DNA of 59,861 nucleotides from Flavobacteriaceae bacterium (GCA_029938265.1 JAOZVI010000004.1:1-59861), one strand, 5' to 3'. Counted from the stretch's first letter, positions 9,187 through 18,758 are shown. Notes: a model not told the origin generated them from the letters alone. Numbers and translations: made by a program.

Positions 9187-11220
9187 ATGTTGAAGTTAGA
9201 TTATATACCTACTTGGCTTACTTTTTTTCTGTGTTTAGGAATACTTTTGGGTTACCATTTTCCTTTTAAATATGAATATTTATTAATGGTTATACTTCTT
9301 TTAATTGTACTATTATTCCTGTCATTTTTTAAAGCAAATAATATTTTACATACTACATTAAGATTTTCAATAATCTCATTTGTGATTTTCATTTTTATTG
9401 GAATAATAACTATAACAATTCATGATGAAACTTCACATGAGAAACATTATTCAAAATTTTTGGAGGAAGAAAATCACACCATACTTCAGATAGATAAAAT
9501 TTTAAAAAAAAATTCTTTTTATATTAATTACTGGGCAAATATTATACAGATTAATAATCAAGATGTAAGAGGAAAAGTATTAATTAAGGTTGTTAAGGAT
9601 AGTTTTACAAGAGAGTTTGATGTAGATGATATTATTTTCACTAAATGTGATATTGCACCTTTAAAATCACCTTTAGATCCTTATGAATTTAACTACAAGG
9701 AGTATCTGCAAAGGCAACAGATCTATCATCAGTTAAAATTGAATGATAATGAAATTTTATTATTAGATTTAGAAAGACACACCATAAAAGGTTTTGCTTC
9801 AAAGCTGAGAAACACTATAAATATAAACCTTCAAAAGTTTAATTTTTCTAATGATCAACTATCAATAATAAATGCATTATTGTTAGGACAACGACAAGAT
9901 ATTTCAACTGAGTTATATAATAATTATAAAAATGCGGGAGCGGTTCATATACTGGCAATATCGGGTTTACACATAGGAATTATCCTATTGATCTTAAATT
10001 TTTTACTAAAACCAATTGAATTGTTTAAATACGGAAAGTTTATTAAGCTCCTGATTTTAGTAATTATTTTATGGTTATTTGCCTTGATAGCAGGGTATAG
10101 TGCATCGGTAGTTAGGGCAGTTACAATGTTTACCGCAATAACAATTGGATTGACATTTAATAAAAGGTCAAAAGGGAATAATGCTTTAGTTATTTCAATG
10201 TTCTTTCTATTGTTGTTCAATCCGTTTTATTTATTTGATGTAGGATTTCAATTGAGTTATCTGGCTGTTTTTTTTATCATTAATTTGCAACCGGAACTCG
10301 TAAAATTATTTAAACCAAAGTATAAAATAATACGATATTTTTGGCTATTATTTACGGTCACCATTGCTGCACAAATTGGGGTACTTCCTTTGAGTTTGTA
10401 TTATTTTCATCAATTTCCCGGTTTATTCTTTATTTCCAGTATGGTTATTATTCCATTTTTAGGTCTGATCCTTGGTTTGGGTTTTTTGATAATTATTTTA
10501 GTTTTATTTCAAACCTTACCAATAACATTTGTTAAATTTTATGCTTTTATTATTGAAACATTAAATAATTTTGTTGCTTATATTTCAGATCAGGAGTCAT
10601 TTTTATTTCAAAATATTCCAATATCAATTTTTCTTACTATCACGATCTATATATTTTTATTTTCGGGATTATTATTTCTTAATATTAAGACTCAAAAAAG
10701 CGTAGTTGTATTATTTTTAAGTATAATAATTATTCAGGTAGTACTGATATATGAAAAACAAGACATGCAAACTTCAGGAGAATTCATAATTTTCAATAAA
10801 AAAAGAAGCACAATTATTACTAATAGAAAAGGGGATGAATTAACCATTTTTACGGGTATAAGCCAAGAAAACTTAAGAGGGAATAATGCAATTAAAAATT
10901 ATAAAATAAATGTTGGAAAATTTAAAAAAGAAGAAACAAAAACCCTCAACAATATTTATTCCTTTAACAATAATAAAGTATTGATTATTGATAGTACAGC
11001 GATATATCCTAATTATTTTAAAAATCCTGAATTTTTATTATTGCGTCAATCCCCAAAAATTAATTTAGAAAGAATGATTAAAGAAATTCAACCTAGAACG
11101 ATTATTGTTGATGCTTCAAACTATAAAAGTTACATCCAAAGGTGGGAAAAAACGTGTAAAAATCATCAAATAGATTTTTATAACACATCAAAAGAAGGTG
11201 CATTCATCTATGCGTATTGA
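9187..11220 (+). CDS. comEC: ComEC/Rec2 family DNA-uptake membrane protein, lacking the metallo-beta-lactamase domain
   Basis: A 677-residue membrane protein. Two N-terminal helices precede a soluble DUF4131/OB-like region (about residues 90-200). The Competence membrane domain follows, with the family signature around residues 228-262 (LLLGQRQDIS, then AGAVHILAISGLHIGI). ComEC is the channel that carries single-stranded DNA across the inner membrane during natural transformation. The C-terminal region after about residue 530 is short (roughly 145 residues) and lacks HxHxDH, so there is no nuclease-like domain. This short form is common in Bacteroidota. The gene may fold into a transcript with the following nucleotidyltransferase, which has its own promoter. 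Confidence 0.9.
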   Translation: MLKLDYIPTWLTFFLCLGILLGYHFPFKYEYLLMVILLLIVLLFLSFFKANNILHTTLRFSIISFVIFIFIGIITITIHDETSHEKHYSKFLEEENHTILQIDKILKKNSFYINYWANIIQINNQDVRGKVLIKVVKDSFTREFDVDDIIFTKCDIAPLKSPLDPYEFNYKEYLQRQQIYHQLKLNDNEILLLDLERHTIKGFASKLRNTININLQKFNFSNDQLSIINALLLGQRQDISTELYNNYKNAGAVHILAISGLHIGIILLILNFLLKPIELFKYGKFIKLLILVIILWLFALIAGYSASVVRAVTMFTAITIGLTFNKRSKGNNALVISMFFLLLFNPFYLFDVGFQLSYLAVFFIINLQPELVKLFKPKYKIIRYFWLLFTVTIAAQIGVLPLSLYYFHQFPGLFFISSMVIIPFLGLILGLGFLIIILVLFQTLPITFVKFYAFIIETLNNFVAYISDQESFLFQNIPISIFLTITIYIFLFSGLLFLNIKTQKSVVVLFLSIIIIQVVLIYEKQDMQTSGEFIIFNKKRSTIITNRKGDELTIFTGISQENLRGNNAIKNYKINVGKFKKEETKTLNNIYSFNNNKVLIIDSTAIYPNYFKNPEFLLLRQSPKINLERMIKEIQPRTIIVDASNYKSYIQRWEKTCKNHQIDFYNTSKEGAFIYAY

Positions 11221-11245
11221 GATGTGTAAAACTTACAATTTTATG

Positions 11246-11253
11246 TATATTTG
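11246..11253 (+). promoter_or_regulatory. -7 element (TATATTTG) upstream of the nucleotidyltransferase gene
   Basis: TATATTTG is a perfect TAnnTTTG match 33 bases before the ATG at 11286, in the 65-base gap after comEC. The best -33 candidate is a weak GTG at 11224-11226. Its position also argues against the in-frame start at 11217 for the next gene, which would place the promoter inside the coding sequence. Confidence 0.55.
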
Positions 11254-11285
11254 CACGTTTCATAACAGAAGATAAAAGATTTACT

Positions 11286-12293
11286 ATGAAAATAATTGTT
11301 CCTATGGCGGGTATTGGTTCTCGATTGAGGCCTCACACACTAACTGTACCCAAACCTTTAACATTAATTGCAGGCAAACCAATAGTACAAAGATTGGTAG
11401 AAGATATTGTAAAAGTTGTTCATCAGAATGTAGAAGAGATAGCTTTTGTTATTGGTCCTAGTTTCCCTAAAGATACTGAAGAAAAACTCTTACAGATTGC
11501 CAATGGTTTAAATGCAAAAGGCAGCGTTTTTATCCAAGAACAGGCGTTGGGCACAGCACATGCTATTCAATGTGCAAAAGAGTCCTTAAACGGACCTTGT
11601 GTTGTTGCTTTTGCAGATACTTTATTTAAGGCAAATTTTACATTAGATGATCAATCTGATGGTGCAGTTTGGGTTAAACAGGTTGATGAGCCAAGTGCCT
11701 ATGGGGTAGTTAAACTAAGTGAAGGTGTTATTACTGATTTTGTTGAAAAACCTAAAGAGTTTGTTTCTGATCTTGCAATTATTGGAATATATTATTTTAA
11801 AGATGGTGGTATTTTACGTGATGAAATTCAATATCTTTTAGATAACGATATTACAGAAAAAGGCGAATATCAATTGACCAATGCTTTGGAAAATTTGAAA
11901 AAAAAAGGGTTGAAATTTGTTCCGGGAGAAGTATCAGATTGGATGGATTGTGGGAATAAAGAAATTACTGTTGAAACCAATGGTAAGGTTTTACAATTTG
12001 AAAGATCTGCAGGAAATAATTTGGTTTCTAAAACAGTTACTTTGGATAACTCAACGATCATTGAACCTTGTTATATTGGAGAAAATGTAATTCTTATAAA
12101 TTCTACTATTGGTCCAAATGTATCATTGGGAGATGGGTGTAAAGTAGAAAACTCAACGATTAAAGAATCATTAATCCAAACCAATACAACTATTAAAAAT
12201 GTAAATCTTGTTGATGCAATGATAGGTAATAACGCATATTTTGATGGTAATTATTCATCAGTCAGTATAGGTGATTTTTCAATATTGAAATAA
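11286..12293 (+). CDS. Sugar-phosphate nucleotidyltransferase with left-handed beta-helix tail
   Basis: A 335-residue enzyme of the glucose-1-phosphate thymidylyl/uridylyltransferase family. It activates a sugar phosphate with an NTP for envelope polysaccharide synthesis. The nucleotide-binding signature MAGIGSRLRPHT with VPKPL is at residues 7-25, EQALGTAHA follows for base recognition, and EKPKEF provides the sugar site. Hexapeptide repeats from about residue 255 form a beta-helix but carry no obvious acetyltransferase catalytic motif. The ATG at 11286 is chosen over 11217 because it begins directly at the beta-strand MKIIVPMAG and lies downstream of the promoter. It heads the envelope cluster that runs to 15301. 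Confidence 0.9.
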   Translation: MKIIVPMAGIGSRLRPHTLTVPKPLTLIAGKPIVQRLVEDIVKVVHQNVEEIAFVIGPSFPKDTEEKLLQIANGLNAKGSVFIQEQALGTAHAIQCAKESLNGPCVVAFADTLFKANFTLDDQSDGAVWVKQVDEPSAYGVVKLSEGVITDFVEKPKEFVSDLAIIGIYYFKDGGILRDEIQYLLDNDITEKGEYQLTNALENLKKKGLKFVPGEVSDWMDCGNKEITVETNGKVLQFERSAGNNLVSKTVTLDNSTIIEPCYIGENVILINSTIGPNVSLGDGCKVENSTIKESLIQTNTTIKNVNLVDAMIGNNAYFDGNYSSVSIGDFSILK

Positions 12294-12298
12294 AATAA

Positions 12299-13261
12299 AT
12301 GCTTGAACAAAGGTTATATATTATTATTTTTGGATTATTATTTTTACCGATGATGATCTTTGCTCAAGAAGATATTGCATCTAAAGAAGATATGCTTGTT
12401 GAACAAAAACAAATTAGTTTTGATACTTTCTTTTTTGAAGCACTACAACAAAAAAGTATCGGTAATTTTGATAAAGCCATATACGCTTTAGAGGCCTGCC
12501 AAGATATTGATCCTGATAACTTAGCAGTTTTATTTGAATTTTCAAAGAATTATTATTATCAAAATAAATTTACTGAAGCTGAATACTATGGTTTGAAAGC
12601 AATGCAAATTATGCCAAATAATATATATCTTTTAAGACATTTAAAAGAAATTAAATTAAAAAAGAATGATTTTAAGGGTGCGATAAAATTTCAGAGATCA
12701 ATTATAAGTCAAAAGAAAGATGAAGAAGCTGATTTGATTTATATATTTATACGATCAGGCGATATAGAAAGTGCAAAAGCTTTATTACAAAAGTTAGAAA
12801 GGGAAAATAGATTACCCGATTCTTTTAATTCTTTGAGAGAATCATTATTACAAGAAAAAACATCAATATCTCAAAATAATGAAAATTTAAATATACCTAC
12901 CAGTAGGTTAGACAAATTAAAGAAATCGTATAATAGTGATAATGATTTTGAAACCTTAAAGCAAATCTTAGATAGAGAGCTTAAAACTAAACAATATCTT
13001 ATCTTACTTAGTGATAGTAAAGACGCGATCAATAAATATCCTTCACAACCATTTGTTTATTTGATGAATGGTATTGCCTTAAATAAACTAAGGAAATATA
13101 ATGAAGCCATTATTATTTTAGATGAGGGTTTAGAATTTGTGATTGATGAACCTGTTTTAGAATCACAATTTATGGAGCAACTAAGCTTGAGTTATAAAGG
13201 TATAGGCGAAAATAAAAAGGCAACTTCATATTTCAATAAAATGTTAGAACTTCGAAAATAA
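12299..13261 (+). CDS. Secreted TPR protein
   Basis: A 320-residue protein with a signal peptide (residues 1-22, ending FAQ) and tetratricopeptide repeats. These are clearest at about 48-130 (AIYALEACQDIDPDNLAVLFEFSKNYYYQ pattern) and 245-315. It is probably periplasmic and works as a protein-interaction scaffold. The neighbours are a nucleotidyltransferase 5 bases upstream and a DUF4292 lipoprotein 4 bases downstream. This gene order (nucleotidyltransferase, TPR, DUF4292, EnvC-like) is familiar in Flavobacteriia and suggests a shared envelope-assembly role, which is inferred. Confidence 0.85.
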   Translation: MLEQRLYIIIFGLLFLPMMIFAQEDIASKEDMLVEQKQISFDTFFFEALQQKSIGNFDKAIYALEACQDIDPDNLAVLFEFSKNYYYQNKFTEAEYYGLKAMQIMPNNIYLLRHLKEIKLKKNDFKGAIKFQRSIISQKKDEEADLIYIFIRSGDIESAKALLQKLERENRLPDSFNSLRESLLQEKTSISQNNENLNIPTSRLDKLKKSYNSDNDFETLKQILDRELKTKQYLILLSDSKDAINKYPSQPFVYLMNGIALNKLRKYNEAIIILDEGLEFVIDEPVLESQFMEQLSLSYKGIGENKKATSYFNKMLELRK

Positions 13262-13265
13262 TAAT

Positions 13266-14036
13266 ATGCTTAAAAAGACTTTACTGATATTTTTAATTTT
13301 TTTATTACATTTTTCCTGTAAAAGCAGTAAGGTTTCAACAAATGAAAATATTGCAAACTTATCTTCTAAAAAGATAATCAATAATCATTATGCTGATAAT
13401 CTAAAAAATAAAGATATTAAAGCCAGATTGACTATTAATTATAAGGGAAAAACTGATCTTCCAGAATTAAAAGGATCTCTTAGAATTGTTAAAGATAGTG
13501 CAATATGGATTAGTATTTCAAAACTAGGTTTTCCTGTTGGCAAATTATTGGTAACTCCTTCGAGAGTTAAGTTTTATGAAAAAATTAATAAAACATTTTT
13601 TGATGGTGATTATAGTATTATAAGCATGTTGCTAGGAACTGATTTCGATTTTTATAAGGTGCAAAATCTATTTATGGGACAAGCATTATTAAATTTAAAA
13701 GATCAAAAATATAGTTCAAAAATTAAACAAAAAAAATATTTATTAATTCCTAAAAAGAAAAATCCTATTTTTGACATGTTATTTTGGATAGATCCAATAA
13801 ATTTTAAAATTATTAATGAAGAATTTAGATTTAATGATAATAAGATTTTAAAAATTAATTATAATAATTACACCAAAATTAATGATTTATCATTCCCTGG
13901 AGGATTTATAATCGATGCAATTGGAGAAAATAGAAGCACCAAAATTAATGTCGATTATAAAACAGTTGAACAAGGATCAAATCTAAAAACACCATTTGTA
14001 ATACCTGAAAATTATAAGAAATTAAAACTGAAATGA
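13266..14036 (+). CDS. DUF4292 lipoprotein
   Basis: A 256-residue protein with a type II signal peptide whose lipobox is FSC at about residues 16-18. The mature chain is rich in beta-strand, and the pattern (LKGSLRIVKDSAIWISISKLGFPVG, here split across positions 73-97) matches DUF4292, a Bacteroidota family thought to resemble LolA/LolB lipoprotein carriers. A role in lipoprotein or envelope handling is therefore plausible but not shown. Its stop overlaps the start of the EnvC-like gene by 4 bases (ATGA at 14033-14036), implying translational coupling. Confidence 0.83.
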   Translation: MLKKTLLIFLIFLLHFSCKSSKVSTNENIANLSSKKIINNHYADNLKNKDIKARLTINYKGKTDLPELKGSLRIVKDSAIWISISKLGFPVGKLLVTPSRVKFYEKINKTFFDGDYSIISMLLGTDFDFYKVQNLFMGQALLNLKDQKYSSKIKQKKYLLIPKKKNPIFDMLFWIDPINFKIINEEFRFNDNKILKINYNNYTKINDLSFPGGFIIDAIGENRSTKINVDYKTVEQGSNLKTPFVIPENYKKLKLK

Positions 14037-15301
14037 TTTTATTTTTTACTAAAAGAAATCAAATAAATAAGTGGAGAAAAAACCATAATAGTAAAAGAAA
14101 TTTTATCTTAATTTTTACGGCTATATTTTTTTTTACAATGTCATTTTCATCTTATGGACAAAGTAAGAAATCTTTGGAACAACAACGATTAAAGCTTAAA
14201 AAAGAGATCAGAGAGATCAATACTCTTTTATTCCAGTCAAAGAAAAAAGAAAAAAATTTATTATCAGATCTAAATGATCTAAATAAACGAATTAATGTTC
14301 GTACAAAATTAATTGAGACCATCAAAAAGGAAACAAATGAATTAAATAAAGATATTCAGGAAAACGAAAAAGAAGTAGATCAATTGAAAGAGCATTTAGA
14401 GGCTCTAAAAGTTGAATATGCCAAAATGGTACGACAATCGTATAAAAGTAAAACAAAACAAAGCAGAATGATGTTTTTATTGTCTTCTGAGAGTTTTTTA
14501 CAAGCTTATAAACGAATTCAATATATAAATCAATATGCAGCTTACAGGGCAAAACAAGGTGAGGAAATTACTGTAGAAACAGTTAAATTACAAAATTTAA
14601 ATGATTTTTTAAAAGAGCAAAAAATCGAAAAAGAGCTATTGATCACCGAAAATAAAAAAGAGGCTGATAGCATTAAAAATGAAAAGATTTCACAAGAAGG
14701 ATTAGTTAAACAGATTAAAAAGAAGGAAAAGAAGTATATATCTATTATAAAGAAAAAGCAACTTGAAGAAAATGAAATTGACAGGAAAATTGAAAAAATA
14801 ATTCGAGAAGCTATAGCAAAATCAAATAAAGAATTAAATATTAAAGGATCTGGTTTTAAGCTTACTCCAGAAGCAAAAATTTTAGAAAAAAGTTTTATTG
14901 CCAACAAAGGAAAATTACCCGCACCAGTTAAAAGGGGGGTAGTTGTAAGACATTACGGGAAACAATCTCATCCCACATTAAAAGGAATTACGATTGAAAG
15001 CAATGGTGTTTTTTATGCTACTGAAAAAGGCAGTAACGCCCGAGTTGTTTTTAATGGTAAAGTTTTAGCAATTCAAGTTTTACCAGGCAAGAAAAAAGCA
15101 GTTTTGATTCAGCATGGAAACTATATTTCTGTTTATAAAAATTTAGATAATGTAACCGTTCAAAAAGGTGAATTGGTTAAAACAAAGCAAGAAATTGGTA
15201 AGATCCATACCGATAAAACTACAGGAAAAACAATATTAGCTTTTGTTTTATTTAAGGAAATAAAACGTGAAAACCCTGAAGAATGGGTTTATAAAATTTA
15301 A
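14033..15301 (+). CDS. EnvC-like murein hydrolase activator (coiled coil plus degenerate LytM domain)
   Basis: A 422-residue exported protein. The N-terminal leader is long, with a hydrophobic stretch at about 23-38 ending SYGQ. A charged coiled coil follows (about 45-265), and then a LytM/M23 domain (about 300-415). The zinc site of active M23 peptidases is broken: the first His-Asp motif is replaced by HPTLKGITIES, and the HxH near the end reads YISVYKNL. That is the pattern of EnvC, which activates amidases to split septal peptidoglycan rather than cutting it itself. The terminator at 15313-15351 closes the cluster. Confidence 0.88.
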   Translation: MILFFTKRNQINKWRKNHNSKRNFILIFTAIFFFTMSFSSYGQSKKSLEQQRLKLKKEIREINTLLFQSKKKEKNLLSDLNDLNKRINVRTKLIETIKKETNELNKDIQENEKEVDQLKEHLEALKVEYAKMVRQSYKSKTKQSRMMFLLSSESFLQAYKRIQYINQYAAYRAKQGEEITVETVKLQNLNDFLKEQKIEKELLITENKKEADSIKNEKISQEGLVKQIKKKEKKYISIIKKKQLEENEIDRKIEKIIREAIAKSNKELNIKGSGFKLTPEAKILEKSFIANKGKLPAPVKRGVVVRHYGKQSHPTLKGITIESNGVFYATEKGSNARVVFNGKVLAIQVLPGKKKAVLIQHGNYISVYKNLDNVTVQKGELVKTKQEIGKIHTDKTTGKTILAFVLFKEIKRENPEEWVYKI

Positions 15302-15312
15302 AATAAAAACAT

Positions 15313-15351
15313 AAAAAAAGGATACAATATTTTGATTGGAATCCTTTTTTT
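15313..15351. terminator. Bidirectional terminator between the EnvC-like and tail-specific protease genes
   Basis: A7GGAT (15313-15323) pairs with ATCCT7 (15341-15351) over a 17-base loop. The A-run and T-run on either side make it usable from both strands, as expected between two convergent genes. Confidence 0.8.
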
Positions 15352-15364
15352 TAAATGTATAGGT

Positions 15365-17497
15365 TTAATTTTTAACCAGAAAATTTTCTTTTCTGATCTT
15401 TAATTCAGAAAGTACATTTAAAGCTTCTTCAACATAAATATCTTTATTTAAATTTTTATGCCAGATTTCTCTTTTTTTGGCTAAAATAGAATCTTTTTCT
15501 ACGAGTGGAATTTCATATTGTGGGGAATTAAAAACCAAATCACTTTTATATTTATTTATGGCCTCAAATTCTTTATTTTGGGCTTCTCTATTTTCAATAT
15601 CTTTTTTATAATCATCATAGTTTAAATAAACTATATTGTTATCTCTACCTTCTTTTAACCATCTTGCATTTTTATCAATTAAGGCAAATTGAGGATTTGA
15701 CGCAATTCTTTTTTTACTTTCATTAATTACCAAATCAGAATTTTCATAAATATTTAGTTGAGAATATTTAGCTTGCTTCACCTTATCCCAAGCCATAGGA
15801 TTTTTTTCATCTCTTTCTCCAATTTCCAGATAAGTATATCGGTCTGGCATAGCGATATCTGATACCACACCCTTTAATTGAGTAGAGCCACCATTTATCC
15901 TATAAAATTTTTGAATTGTCATTTTAAGAGCTCCTAAATCTTCAGGATACTTATAATAATTATTTAAAGGGAGTAAATTTTGAACGGTTCCTTTGCCAAA
16001 AGTTTGCTTACTACCAATAATTATAGCTCTATTATAGTCTTGCATAGCAGCGGCAAAAATTTCAGAAGCTGAAGCCGATAATTCGTTAACTAAAATTACC
16101 AGTGGGCCATCCCATTGTATTTTTTTATCCTTATCGGATCTTACATTTGGATCTTCACCTCTATATTTTACTTGTACAACAGGTCCATCTTTAATAAAAA
16201 AACCTGCTATTTCAATAGCTGTTTTTAAAGATCCACCTCCATTGTTTCTTAGGTCAATTAGTAAACCTTCTACATTCTGTTCTTTTAAACGTGAAATTTC
16301 CTGTTCCATATCAGTAGCAGAATTGCGAAAATTTCTTTCATTAAAATCTATATAAAATTTTGGCAAATTGATTATACCAAAATTATGACCATCTTTTTTT
16401 ACAAGACTTGATTTTACAAAAGTTTCATCCAGCTCAACAACGTCTCTAATTATTGAAATAACCTTTATCGTACCATCAATTTTAAGCACGGTTAATCTCA
16501 CTTCAGTTCCTTTTTTTCCTTTGATAAATTCAATGGCATTATCAAGTCGCATTCCAATGATATCCTTTGGTTCTCCATCACCCTGTGCCACTTTTAAAAT
16601 TGCATCACCAACTTCTAATTCGCCACCTCTCCAGGCCGGACCTCCTGAGATTAATCCATCAACTGTAGTATATTCTTCTTTTTTACGTAATCTGGCACCA
16701 ATTCCTTCTAACTTGCCCGCCATACTAATATCAAATCTTTTCTTATCTTTTGGAGCAAAATAACTGGTATGAGGATCAAAGCCTAAAGTTATACTGTTAA
16801 TATAAATTGAAAACCAATCCATTTCTTCAAGATCATTCATAAAACCATAAAAGTCATCAAGACTTTTTTCGGATCCTTCACGTGCTTCTTCCTCTAATTT
16901 TTTAAATGATTGTTGTGGGTAATTACTATCGTTTTCAAGGTTACTTTTTTGTAACCTTTCTTTTTCATATAATCTTGAAAGTGTATTGGCTTTTAATTGT
17001 TCTTGCCAGATTTTAATTAATTCGGCATCATTTTTTGCAAAAGATTTATTATCATAATCCAATGAATAAGTATCCTTTTTATCAAAATCAAATGGATGTT
17101 TTAAAATATCTTTATAATAGATTTTCGATTCATTTAATCTTTTTATATATCTATTATAAACCAAATAGAAAAAACTCAGATCTTCATTTTTAATTTGATC
17201 GTCAATTAAATATTTGTATTGTGAAAACTCATCAATGTCACCTTGAAAGAAAAACCTTTTTGTTGGATCCATACCATCAATGAATTCATCAAAAACTTTT
17301 GCAGAAAATGCATCATTTATTTTTTGAGGTTCATAATGCCCTTTTTGTAAAGCGTATCTTATAAGAGATATTAAAACTTTATCCTTCTCCGGATCGGAAT
17401 TGGTTTTTGATTGAAAACTGAGTAATAAACCCGCAAAAATTAATATTGTAAAAAGTATTTTATAATTCCTTTTCATAAATAGGATAATTTTATGCAT
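15365..17497 (-). CDS. Carboxy-terminal processing protease (tail-specific protease, S41)
   Basis: A 710-residue periplasmic serine protease of the Prc/Tsp type. A signal peptide or anchor (residues 8-28) is followed by an N-terminal helical region with DPTKRFF, a PDZ domain (about 245-335; GIGARL and GPAWRGGELEVGD), the S41 core, and a C-terminal DUF3340 region. The catalytic Ser is in NELSASASEIFA (around residue 475) and the Lys in TFGKGTVQNL (around 501). These proteases trim or degrade proteins with unstructured C-termini and control murein hydrolases. The ATG at 17476 (MKRNYKI) is an equally good start and gives a more typical signal peptide. The gene is divergent from surE. Confidence 0.92.
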   Translation of the reverse strand: MHKIILFMKRNYKILFTILIFAGLLLSFQSKTNSDPEKDKVLISLIRYALQKGHYEPQKINDAFSAKVFDEFIDGMDPTKRFFFQGDIDEFSQYKYLIDDQIKNEDLSFFYLVYNRYIKRLNESKIYYKDILKHPFDFDKKDTYSLDYDNKSFAKNDAELIKIWQEQLKANTLSRLYEKERLQKSNLENDSNYPQQSFKKLEEEAREGSEKSLDDFYGFMNDLEEMDWFSIYINSITLGFDPHTSYFAPKDKKRFDISMAGKLEGIGARLRKKEEYTTVDGLISGGPAWRGGELEVGDAILKVAQGDGEPKDIIGMRLDNAIEFIKGKKGTEVRLTVLKIDGTIKVISIIRDVVELDETFVKSSLVKKDGHNFGIINLPKFYIDFNERNFRNSATDMEQEISRLKEQNVEGLLIDLRNNGGGSLKTAIEIAGFFIKDGPVVQVKYRGEDPNVRSDKDKKIQWDGPLVILVNELSASASEIFAAAMQDYNRAIIIGSKQTFGKGTVQNLLPLNNYYKYPEDLGALKMTIQKFYRINGGSTQLKGVVSDIAMPDRYTYLEIGERDEKNPMAWDKVKQAKYSQLNIYENSDLVINESKKRIASNPQFALIDKNARWLKEGRDNNIVYLNYDDYKKDIENREAQNKEFEAINKYKSDLVFNSPQYEIPLVEKDSILAKKREIWHKNLNKDIYVEEALNVLSELKIRKENFLVKN

Positions 17498-17672
17498 TAT
17501 TTGTATTTTTAGTCATAACACTAAAACAGTGCCAAGATAATAAAAATATGTAGTTATTGTTATTTTTTTTAGAATTCAATAACCATATCAATGCAATAGT
17601 AATATTTTTAAACCCAACAGGTTCATAACAAAATGTTAAAGAGTTTTAATGAACCATAAGTTTAAAATAGTT

Positions 17673-17680
17673 TAAATTTG
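17673..17680 (+). promoter_or_regulatory. -7 element (TAAATTTG) of the surE-lpxB unit
   Basis: A perfect TAnnTTTG match 18 bases before the surE ATG at 17699. It includes the TTG at 17678, which could otherwise be misread as an in-frame start. No clear -33 TTG lies at the right distance. An inverted repeat GGTTCAT/ATGAACC (17620-17626 and 17649-17655) lies just upstream and could be an operator or chance. Confidence 0.5.
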
Positions 17681-17698
17681 TTAAAAATATTATTTAAA

Positions 17699-18469
17699 AT
17701 GAAATCAAAACCTTTAATTTTAATTACCAATGACGATGGTATTACAGCTCCCGGAATAAGAACTTTAATATCAATAATGAACGAAATTGGCGATGTTATT
17801 GTTATAGCACCTGACAGTCCACAAAGTGGAATGGGTCATGCTATAACTTTAGATTCCACAATTTATTGTGATGCTGTTACAATTGATGAGGGAGAACAAT
17901 TAGAGTATCGTTGTTCCGGCACCCCTGCCGATTGTGTTAAAATGGCAATTAGTGAAGTATTAAACAAAAGACCAGACCTTTGTGTTTCAGGTATAAATCA
18001 CGGTGCTAATTCATCAATTAATGTGCTTTATTCAGGTACAATGAGTGCAGCTATTGAAGCTGGAATTGAAGGTATTCCAGCCATAGGTTTTTCTCTTTTA
18101 GATTATTCATGGCATGCAAATTTTGATAAATTAAAAGAGCATATTAAAAAAATTGCTTTGGAAGTTTTAGAAAATGGTATGCCAGATGGCGTGGTATTAA
18201 ATGTAAATTTTCCAAAAATTGAAGAAAATGATTTTAAAGGAATAAAAATTTGTCGTCAGGCTCGTGCAAATTGGGTAGAGGAATTTGATAAAAGGACTAA
18301 TCCTCAAGGTAAAGAATATTATTGGTTAACCGGGAAATTTGTAAATTTAGATCATGGTGAAGATACCGATGTTTGGGCTCTAGAAAATGATTATATTTCA
18401 GTAGTACCGGTACATCTCGATTTAACTGCCCATCACTTTATCACTGAATTAAATTCTTGGAATTTATAA
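17699..18469 (+). CDS. surE: 5'/3'-nucleotidase SurE
   Basis: A 256-residue cytosolic metal-dependent phosphatase acting on nucleoside monophosphates, linked to stationary-phase survival. The N-terminal LITNDDGITAPG holds the metal-binding NDDG (residues 11-14). SPQSGMGHAIT and SGINHGANSSINVLYSGTMSAA complete the active site. The ATG at 17699 is chosen because the TTG seven codons upstream is part of the promoter. surE, a small membrane protein gene and lpxB follow one another with 4- and 14-base gaps, so they form one unit. Confidence 0.94.
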   Translation: MKSKPLILITNDDGITAPGIRTLISIMNEIGDVIVIAPDSPQSGMGHAITLDSTIYCDAVTIDEGEQLEYRCSGTPADCVKMAISEVLNKRPDLCVSGINHGANSSINVLYSGTMSAAIEAGIEGIPAIGFSLLDYSWHANFDKLKEHIKKIALEVLENGMPDGVVLNVNFPKIEENDFKGIKICRQARANWVEEFDKRTNPQGKEYYWLTGKFVNLDHGEDTDVWALENDYISVVPVHLDLTAHHFITELNSWNL

Positions 18470-18473
18470 TGTT

Positions 18474-18758
18474 ATGAATAAAAAAAAGGAAATAATAATT
18501 GGTTTTATTATTGCCATAGTAGCTACTGTTTTCGGTTTTTATTTGTATTTAGTTTTTCTGTCACCATACAGTTTTGAAGAATCGATTAAAGTAATAAGAG
18601 AGGGTAAATTGTGGGGTAAAGTTTTGGGTTTAGCGGCAATTCCAAATTTATTTGTGTTTTTTATTTATTTAAAAAAGAAACAAGATTATAGGGCCCGCGG
18701 TGTATTGTTGGCAAGTTTTGTACTGGCCTTTGCAGTTTTATTATTACAGTTTTTATAG
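18474..18758 (+). CDS. Small membrane protein between surE and lpxB
   Basis: A 94-residue protein with three predicted membrane helices (about residues 7-29, 49-65 and 76-93) and a lysine-rich cytosolic N-terminus. I do not recognise a named family, though proteins of this kind sit at the same place between surE and lpxB in many Flavobacteriia. The tight spacing in the operon supports its being a real gene. No function can be given from the sequence. Confidence 0.75.
   Translation: MNKKKEIIIGFIIAIVATVFGFYLYLVFLSPYSFEESIKVIREGKLWGKVLGLAAIPNLFVFFIYLKKKQDYRARGVLLASFVLAFAVLLLQFL

Noticed and set aside
9945-10220. Minus-strand open frame of 91 residues inside comEC
   Set aside because: It is a shadow of the comEC coding frame with no initiation signals and no similarity that I recognise.
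17529-17535. TTGGCAC on the minus strand upstream of the tail-specific protease, as a sigma-54 -24 element
   Set aside because: The matching -12 position reads TAGT instead of TTGC, and there is no enhancer-binding regulator nearby; evidence is too weak.
17620-17655. Inverted repeat GGTTCAT/ATGAACC upstream of surE as an operator
   Set aside because: The arms are short (7 bp), the spacer is 22 bases, and no regulator gene is linked; it may be chance, so it is only mentioned in the surE promoter entry.
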